Source of the DNA: Hungateiclostridiaceae bacterium UBA3922
GTDB lineage: Bacteria; Bacillota; Clostridia; Acetivibrionales; DTU013
Direction of reading: 5' to 3'
DNA length: 27,488 bases
Assembly (NCBI GenBank): GCA_002386045.1
Contig: DGEQ01000058.1
Location: forward strand, 1 to 27,488
Shown here: positions 22,532 to 27,488 of the stretch, in pieces
Layout: every line of letters begins with the position of its first letter
Position numbering within the stretch: the stretch's first letter is position 1
Made by a program: the position numbers and the translations under genes
The notes under the pieces: generated by a model
Database searches by the model: none
What the model was told of the DNA's origin: nothing
The model's input: the letters and a program-made list of their open reading frames with translations, nothing else

Positions 22532-22596
22532 ATTGCTCCCCCCCTGTCATGATACGCAGAAAAAGGCACGGCAATCTGTCCGGTCCGGGTCCAATT

Positions 22597-22602
22597 ATTA
22601 TA
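22597..22602 (-). promoter_or_regulatory. Candidate -10 box upstream of the lipoprotein gene
   Basis: A perfect TATAAT on the minus strand, about 60 bases before the likely start. The -35 is poor (TTATTG at 16 bases). Confidence 0.3.
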
Positions 22603-22629
22603 ATACCATCATTTGCGGCAATAAGCCAG

Positions 22630-22812
22630 TTATGTTCTGAAAAATAATATGTATGCCGGAAGCGCGATCATTACGATGCAAACCAGCATTATGAATACCG
22701 ATCCGGCCCTGTTGTTGTTTTTCCAGTTCCACACTGCGTAACTGACGGTACGTATCAGCCCGTACGCAAGGATAAGGATCACCATGGCCCATGTGAATAC
22801 CGACACAGCCAT
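22630..22812 (-). CDS. Two-helix D-type subunit of the germinant receptor
   Basis: A 60-aa protein with two membrane helices, residues ~5-22 and ~40-56, separated by a basic Asn-rich loop (WNWKNNNRAGS). Small two-helix D proteins of this size occur in some Bacillus and Clostridium ger operons (GerKD, GerUD) and tune the receptor. The call rests on position as fourth gene and on topology, not on sequence identity. It overlaps the 3' end of gerAC by 34 bases. A start with AGGATGGC upstream fits. Confidence 0.7.
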   Translation of the reverse strand: MAVSVFTWAMVILILAYGLIRTVSYAVWNWKNNNRAGSVFIMLVCIVMIALPAYILFFRT

Positions 22813-24131
22813 CCTCCTTTAACCGATCCGGACGCGACGCGCGGCGCGGCAGAGAGTTCCGGCATCATCAGCCTGATTATCAGGCCGGTGCGCCTGATCT
22901 TGAATTTCACTTCCACGTTGAACTCGCTGTTCCTGTAATGTGACGGCCAGTCAAACTTTTCCCATTCATCCCATGTGAGGAATTTTCCCTTCATAAACCT
23001 TCCGAGGCCGCAGATATCCGAATCGAACTCTTCGGCCGTCCTCCTGAGGAACGTCGTCACGTTCTCCCTTATGACTTCTATGGTCTTGTTTTCTATAGCC
23101 TCCGGGTATTTTTCGTGCTCCAGCGTGCTCTGTATCGACGTATAATCACCTTCCAGGTCGAGCCGCACCGTTATGTAGGGCTTCCCGTCCTTCATTTCGA
23201 CAGTCGTTTTCGGTCTTTTCCGCTGGACCACGTTCATTACTATGACATTCCCGCTGCCGGTGATATCAGGAATTGTCCAGTAGGAATGGTTATACCTGCC
23301 GGTGACCATCTGGAAGCATACGGATTCGATGCCGTTGAGCGTACCGACCATTTTCCCGCCCCTGAACACGGCTGTCCCCATCGCCACATTTTTCAGTTCG
23401 GATACGGCCGGCACATTCCCGGCTTCATACCTGCCTTCATCCAGGTAATGCTCGCCGGTTTTTCCCATCATGTCGATCTCTTCCACGCTTTCCTTTGGAT
23501 TTATACCTGAAAGCACGGCAGTGGGTTCGATATCAAGACGCTCGATGGCATGGTGGAAATCGGCTATCCTCGCCTCGGGGTAATACGACGAATAGTCTTT
23601 CCCGAGCAGCAGTTCGTAATACTTTGCCGGGTTGCTTTCCAGGACTGAGCTTACCTCCCTGAGATAGACGTCGGGAGGATCGTCCGTAACGACTATGAAC
23701 ATGTCGGGTCTGAACTCCCTGCCCCTCATCATTGCCTGGATATATTTCGAGATGCCTTTTTCAGCCAGTTTTCTCGAAATGACTATCACCTTCGCATGCG
23801 ACATGTTGATTTCCTTGCTTATCACATTATTCACCATGTTCAGCCCGGAATAGATCGACGGCGTGTCTACGGTGATCACCGAGACAGGCTTCCCTCCTGC
23901 TCCCCCGCCGCCTCCGCCGCTTTCTCCGCCTCCTCCGCCACCGATAGAAAGCGGTGCCGCCAACTGCAGCGTCATCCTGAGGATGTTGGCACGCCCGACA
24001 TCCAGGCCTACTGCAAGCGGATAAGCCATCTCGTCGATCTCGCGCTGGTCATAGCAGCCTGAAAGGGCCAACGACATGATAAGCAGCAGCAGGCAGCATC
24101 CGATCCTTAAGTATACGACCGTCCTCTTCAT
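22779..24131 (-). CDS. gerAC: Spore germination receptor subunit C (GerAC-type lipoprotein)
   Basis: A 450-aa lipoprotein subunit of the inner-membrane germinant receptor. The signal peptide ends in lipobox LALSGC (C26), then the conserved GCYDQREIDEMAYPLAVGLD. A glycine tract (residues 64-80, 14 of 17 Gly) breaks the first domain, which is unusual. Later conserved blocks include SHAKVIVISRKLAEKGI, MRGREFRPDMFIVVTDDPP and the C-terminal KFKIRRTGLI. The protein then runs about 30 residues past the usual end. ATG overlaps the gerAB stop by 4 bases (ATGA). Spore germination A/B/C operons are sigma-G genes in Bacillus; I saw no convincing sigma-G promoter. Confidence 0.93.
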   Translation of the reverse strand: MKRTVVYLRIGCCLLLLIMSLALSGCYDQREIDEMAYPLAVGLDVGRANILRMTLQLAAPLSIGGGGGGESGGGGGGAGGKPVSVITVDTPSIYSGLNMVNNVISKEINMSHAKVIVISRKLAEKGISKYIQAMMRGREFRPDMFIVVTDDPPDVYLREVSSVLESNPAKYYELLLGKDYSSYYPEARIADFHHAIERLDIEPTAVLSGINPKESVEEIDMMGKTGEHYLDEGRYEAGNVPAVSELKNVAMGTAVFRGGKMVGTLNGIESVCFQMVTGRYNHSYWTIPDITGSGNVIVMNVVQRKRPKTTVEMKDGKPYITVRLDLEGDYTSIQSTLEHEKYPEAIENKTIEVIRENVTTFLRRTAEEFDSDICGLGRFMKGKFLTWDEWEKFDWPSHYRNSEFNVEVKFKIRRTGLIIRLMMPELSAAPRVASGSVKGGWLCRYSHGPW

Positions 24132-25237
24132 CTGCCTTTAGTCCCCCTTCCGGCGCGCTTCCCGGCTCCGGCAGCGATCATGACCAGGCCGATGAAAGCG
24201 AAAGTTACGGCCCATCCCCACGTGTTTATGATTTCGCTTTCAATTTTTATCACTGACAGGAGGTCCACCGGGAGAAAAGCCGCGCTGAACAGTATGATCG
24301 CAAACGGGATCATCATGGGTCTTGCGTATTTCAGCCCGGCAGCTTTCGAAACGGTATACACGCCAAAGTAAAATACCGTCGAAAGATACACGAGCGCAGA
24401 CATCACCCATATAAAAACGAACAGCGACTCTATCCTCTGGAAAAACCTCCCGAGCCCGATGAGCCTTGCCATGTTGAAAACAGGCAGGAACGGCTCCATG
24501 CTTGTCGGATATGGAAACACAAGCGTGTAGACCAGCGATCCCGTGACGAAGAAAAAGGAGCTGGCAGTTATGGCCACGTATCCGACTTTCCTGGCGTCCC
24601 CGGGGTTTTCAAGGAACGGCGGGAGCATGAAAAGCACCAGCAACTCCGCAAATACCGACGTCCTGTAGAATCCCTTCATCAGGATGTCCTTCAGCCCGGT
24701 GCCGAGTATCGGCAGCAGGTTCGTAACATCTATATTAGGCATGATCCCGAGAAGTATCACGATATACCCGGCAGTCGCTATGGGCGTAACTATTGCATTA
24801 TGCCGGACGATGGACTCGACTCCCAGCAAGCCGGCTATGATCACGCCCGCCATGAAGAAGCCCATGACATAACTCAACGGGGAAGTGGGCAGCGATATCG
24901 TCTTTATATCCTCGGAAAACTTTCTCATCGTAATGGCTGCCAGCACGAACAGCGCTCCTCCCAGCACAAATCCCGTGATGGTCCTGAGGACCTTTCCGCC
25001 GCCTGCTTCTGCAATATCGAGTATGTCCATGCCTTCAAACTTCCCGTACAGCGACATGACCAGGAAATAGAACAGCAATGCCATGGCGCTTGTGAATGCC
25101 GCCATCATCCATCCGGCATTGCCTGTGTCTTCCGCCGTCATCCTGTTGAAGTACAGGAAAACCTTGGTGCAGATAAGGTTGGTTATAAGCATTATGGCTT
25201 CCCATCTGCCGAATCTGATCCTTTTGTCCATCTGCAT
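24128..25237 (-). CDS. gerAB: Spore germination receptor subunit B (GerAB-type permease)
   Basis: A 369-aa membrane protein of the APC transporter superfamily with about ten helices; the B subunit binds germinant in known receptors. Conserved spots are RWEAIMLITNLICTKVFLY at the N-terminus, AAITMRKFSEDI, and the internal MPNIDVTNLLPILGTGLKDIL followed by AELLVLFMLPPF. AGGTGG precedes ATG 25237. It lies 22 bases downstream of gerAA and overlaps gerAC by 4 bases. The germinant cannot be told from sequence. Confidence 0.94.
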   Translation of the reverse strand: MQMDKRIRFGRWEAIMLITNLICTKVFLYFNRMTAEDTGNAGWMMAAFTSAMALLFYFLVMSLYGKFEGMDILDIAEAGGGKVLRTITGFVLGGALFVLAAITMRKFSEDIKTISLPTSPLSYVMGFFMAGVIIAGLLGVESIVRHNAIVTPIATAGYIVILLGIMPNIDVTNLLPILGTGLKDILMKGFYRTSVFAELLVLFMLPPFLENPGDARKVGYVAITASSFFFVTGSLVYTLVFPYPTSMEPFLPVFNMARLIGLGRFFQRIESLFVFIWVMSALVYLSTVFYFGVYTVSKAAGLKYARPMMIPFAIILFSAAFLPVDLLSVIKIESEIINTWGWAVTFAFIGLVMIAAGAGKRAGRGTKGR

Positions 25238-25259
25238 GAGACCACCTGTTTGCGCTTAT

Positions 25260-26960
25260 TCAGTCCTGTTCGCCTTTCCGTTTGCCGTGTTTCCATTTCA
25301 TGCTGTACTCGGCCTGCTTCCTTTTCTTCTTTGGGTTAAGGTAATCAGGCCTTTCTTCCATCTTCCATTCAGGTGCCCTGAAAATGACGTTTTTGTACCT
25401 GCCGGATGTCTTCGGTCCGAACGGTGACATGAACGGGACTCCGAACGACTTCAGGGCGGTCGACCAACTGCCGATCATGAACAGTCCCACCGTTATACCC
25501 AGGAAGCCTGCCAGCGCTCCGAGGAAAATGAACCCAAAGCGCATTATCCTTACAGAATAGGCCAGCGAGTAATTGGGGATGGCAAATGACCCGATACCTG
25601 TCAGTGCGACGATGATGATCAGTACCGGGCTCACTATGTTTGCGGCGACTGCCGCCTGGCCAAGTATCAGCGCCCCTATTATGCCAAGGGTCGGCCCGAT
25701 GGGGCCAGGCACCCTGAGGCCCGCTTCCCGGATAAGCTCGAAGGAGATCTCCATAAGCAGTATTTCCACCAGCGAGGGGAACGGGACCTTCTCCCTCGAC
25801 GCTTCTATTGCCAGCAGCAGATCCGTGGGGATCATCTCGTGGTGGTAGTTCGTGATAGCTACATACAGTCCCGGCAGCAGCAGGGCGAGAAACCCGGCGA
25901 TATAGCGTATGTACCGCAGCAGGTTGACATACGGGAAACGTATGTAGTTGTCTTCAGGGGAATGCATAAGGTCGAATGCGGTTATGGGCACCACCAGCAC
26001 ATTCGGCGATCCGTCGACGATGATGGCTACCCTGCCTGACACCAGTAATTCTGCAGTATAGTCAGGCCTTTCGGTCGATATCACCTGCGGTGACGGGTAT
26101 ACAGTACTGTCTTCAATAAGCTGCTCCAGTTCCCCGGCGTCCAGCATGTAGTCGACACTTATCCCTTCGAGTCTCCTGCGGATCTCTTGCACCAGCGCCT
26201 CATTGGCCACATCTTTTATATACAGTATCGAGCAGGGCGTCCTGCTGACTCTGCCCACCAATATATCCTCAACGATGAGGTCTTCATCCTTCAGCCGTTT
26301 CCTGATCTGGGCACAGTTTGTCCTCAGTACCTCGTTAAATGCTTCCTGCGGTCCCTTTATGATGATTTCGTTGTTGGGTTTTTCAACACCCCTGTGATCC
26401 CATCCCTTCACGTCCGCAGTGAAGCAGACGCTAAGCCCGTCGACGAAAAGTGCGCATCCTCCGAAGTTCACCGCTTCGACCGCTTTTTTATAGCCCCGGC
26501 TGATGTTTACCTGGCAGTGCGGCATCAACTGGCGCATGACATAACCCTCAAGGTTCTCGGCGGTATCCTTCAGGGGCATCACCGAATCCACCATCAGCGG
26601 CTTGAGTATGTAATTGTTGATGACCTCCGTGTTGGTCATGCCGTCGAAAAATATGATGAATGCCCTGACGGTCCTGCATCCGTAAGTTATGTCGAATTCC
26701 CTGAGGACGATATCGCTGTTCACCGGGATGCTGTAGACATCCTTCATGTGCGTGAGGTTGGCATCGATATCGCTCTTTACTTCATCCCCCGGTTCAGGTG
26801 CTTTTTCGGATTCGGCTTTCTTCTTTTCCTTCGCCTTTTCAAAACTCCCTGAGCCTTCTTCATCCGCCGGCCTTGCGCCCGGTCTGAGTATGAATCTCTC
26901 ACGCTTTTCCGGTTCTTCGAAAAACAGGTATTTCTTAAGCTGCCTGATGATAAACGACAA
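25260..26960 (-). CDS. gerAA: Spore germination receptor subunit A (GerAA-type)
   Basis: A 566-aa receptor subunit. The cytosolic N-terminal half (~330 residues) includes a Lys/Glu-rich stretch near residues 38-58 and the conserved DGMTNTEVINNYILKPLM-type segment. Helices follow, with SREKVPFPSLVEILLME and the signature ANIVSPVLIIIVALTGIGSFAIPNYSLAYSVRIMRF. The start is TTG 26960 because GGGAGG lies 8 bases upstream and the product then begins SFIIRQLKKYLFF. The frame is open 37 codons further to a GTG without a usable site. Length fits this family. It heads the operon gerAA-AB-AC-D. Confidence 0.94.
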   Translation of the reverse strand: MSFIIRQLKKYLFFEEPEKRERFILRPGARPADEEGSGSFEKAKEKKKAESEKAPEPGDEVKSDIDANLTHMKDVYSIPVNSDIVLREFDITYGCRTVRAFIIFFDGMTNTEVINNYILKPLMVDSVMPLKDTAENLEGYVMRQLMPHCQVNISRGYKKAVEAVNFGGCALFVDGLSVCFTADVKGWDHRGVEKPNNEIIIKGPQEAFNEVLRTNCAQIRKRLKDEDLIVEDILVGRVSRTPCSILYIKDVANEALVQEIRRRLEGISVDYMLDAGELEQLIEDSTVYPSPQVISTERPDYTAELLVSGRVAIIVDGSPNVLVVPITAFDLMHSPEDNYIRFPYVNLLRYIRYIAGFLALLLPGLYVAITNYHHEMIPTDLLLAIEASREKVPFPSLVEILLMEISFELIREAGLRVPGPIGPTLGIIGALILGQAAVAANIVSPVLIIIVALTGIGSFAIPNYSLAYSVRIMRFGFIFLGALAGFLGITVGLFMIGSWSTALKSFGVPFMSPFGPKTSGRYKNVIFRAPEWKMEERPDYLNPKKKRKQAEYSMKWKHGKRKGEQD

Positions 26961-27119
26961 ATCGCATGCCTCCCGTGCATCTGGATCCTGTGGGACTGAA
27001 ATGACATGCCATATAATGGCCTCATTAGTATCAGCCCCATCGTCCGTTTTTATACAGGGACCGGACTGCACAAGTAGCCTTGAAGGAAAGTATTATGTAG
27101 TAAGAAGGGAAGGAAACGT

Positions 27120-27377
27120 ATGAAAAACCTGAAATCCGTTTCTCCTGCAGGTCTGGCGGTCCTGTCAGCCCTGGTCGGCGTCGTGCTTGTCCTTGTGCTG
27201 GATAGTGACAGCTTTGACGCGATAGGGAACGTCTTTGTCGGCATCGGCGGCATACTGCTTATTGCAGCCGCACAGAACGACTATCTCGACGAACTTGAAA
27301 GAACGAAGCTGTACGACGAAATACTTGAAAAGCAACTTGAATATCACGCCAAAAAGAGGAACATCCCAAGGCTGTGA
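27120..27377 (+). CDS. Small membrane protein, unknown
   Basis: An 85-aa protein with two hydrophobic segments (AGLAVLSALVGVVLVLVL and FVGIGGILLIAAA) and a charged, helical C-terminal half rich in Glu and Lys (DELERTKLYDEILEKQ). I do not recognise a family. ATG 27120 follows GGGAAGGAAA at good spacing. It is divergent from gerAA, with a shared gap of about 160 bases; a role in spores is only a guess from that position. Confidence 0.75.
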   Translation: MKNLKSVSPAGLAVLSALVGVVLVLVLDSDSFDAIGNVFVGIGGILLIAAAQNDYLDELERTKLYDEILEKQLEYHAKKRNIPRL

Positions 27378-27400
27378 GTCTAATCTTCCGGCGGGCATAA

Positions 27401-27439
27401 AGAAAACAGCGGGTATCAGGGATCCTGATACCCGCTGTT
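27401..27439 (-). terminator. Terminator of tRNA-Pro
   Basis: Two exact 15-base arms (27405-27419 and 27425-27439) around loop GGATC. On the minus strand the stem is followed by TTCTTT. It lies 5 bases beyond the tRNA 3' end. Confidence 0.85.
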
Positions 27440-27443
27440 CCGC

Positions 27444-27488
27444 TGGTCGGAGTGACCCGATTTGAACGGGCGACCTCTTGCACCCCAA
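27444..27488 (-). tRNA. tRNA-Pro (anticodon GGG), 3' part only
   Basis: The 3' 45 bases of a tRNA. The anticodon loop (TTGGGGT) is cut by the window edge. The T arm GCCCG/TTCAAAT/CGGGT, acceptor strand CACTCCG, discriminator A and encoded CCA (27446-27444) are present. The GGG anticodon followed by G37 and A73 identify proline. The 5' half is off the contig. Confidence 0.88.

Noticed and set aside
26961..27120. Sigma-G promoter for the ger operon
   Set aside because: CATTATA and CATAATA occur on the minus strand, but no fitting -35 lies at the required spacing.
27165..27488. Minus-strand ORFs at the right edge (GTAGIRIPDTRC... and similar)
   Set aside because: They translate the tRNA-Pro and its terminator hairpin and have no ribosome binding site.

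Overview
The window reads as one contig from an endospore-forming, anaerobic member of the Clostridia (Firmicutes) with roughly balanced base composition. Support: a gerA-type spore germinant receptor operon, spoIIM, a dacF-type carboxypeptidase and ytfI/ytfJ-like sporulation genes; the order xerD-deoB-pdp-dacF and the grouping scpA-scpB-ytfI-ytfJ; strong GGAGG-type ribosome binding sites; frequent TTG/GTG starts; and a biotin-dependent transcarboxylase-like operon. Nearly all genes lie on the minus strand. The first 13 bases equal the inner end of the Nextera transposase mosaic end, so the left edge is probably library adapter, not genome. The right edge cuts a tRNA-Pro in its anticodon loop.

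Layout by coordinate: 1-1468 a truncated HI0933/BaiN-type flavoprotein and an RpiR-family regulator (minus); 1601-2368 an unknown conserved-looking protein (plus), convergent with the next operon; 2388-6034 a four-gene carboxyltransferase operon (12S-like subunit, 62-aa MmdE/OadG-tail-like protein, biotin carrier, 5S-like subunit) with a clear sigma-A promoter. Upstream of it, 6035-6401 is a leader-like region with a second promoter, two tiny SD-headed ORFs and possible RNA structure. 6402-11781 holds rluB, ytfJ, ytfI-like (DUF2953), scpB, scpA, trpS and an M50 protease. 11981-16019 holds dacF, pdp and deoB. 16445-20282 holds xerD, spoIIM, nudF, rnhA and proC. 20459-20534 is tRNA-Trp on the plus strand. 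20618-26960 is a membrane protein, a lipoprotein and the germinant receptor operon gerAA-AB-AC plus a two-helix D-type subunit. 27120-27377 is a small plus-strand membrane protein, then the partial tRNA-Pro.

How the genes work together: the carboxyltransferase operon has soluble 12S, 1.3S and 5S equivalents but no membrane decarboxylase beta subunit, which fits a soluble transcarboxylase moving CO2 between a methylmalonyl-CoA-type donor and pyruvate/oxaloacetate. The scpAB, xerD and rnhA genes serve chromosome maintenance. deoB and pdp serve nucleoside salvage. spoIIM, dacF, ytfIJ and ger genes serve engulfment, cortex and germination. Possible sigma-E promoters lie before spoIIM (inside the nudF terminator hairpin) and before dacF.

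The most unusual places are the leader upstream of the carboxyltransferase operon (6153-6338), the [4Fe-4S]-type cysteine motif in TrpRS, the polyglycine insertion in GerAC, the four-component germinant receptor, the AUA-or-frameshift start of the lipoprotein, and the 42-bp AT-rich inverted repeat between spoIIM and xerD. I found no CRISPR array, insertion sequence, prophage or defence system.
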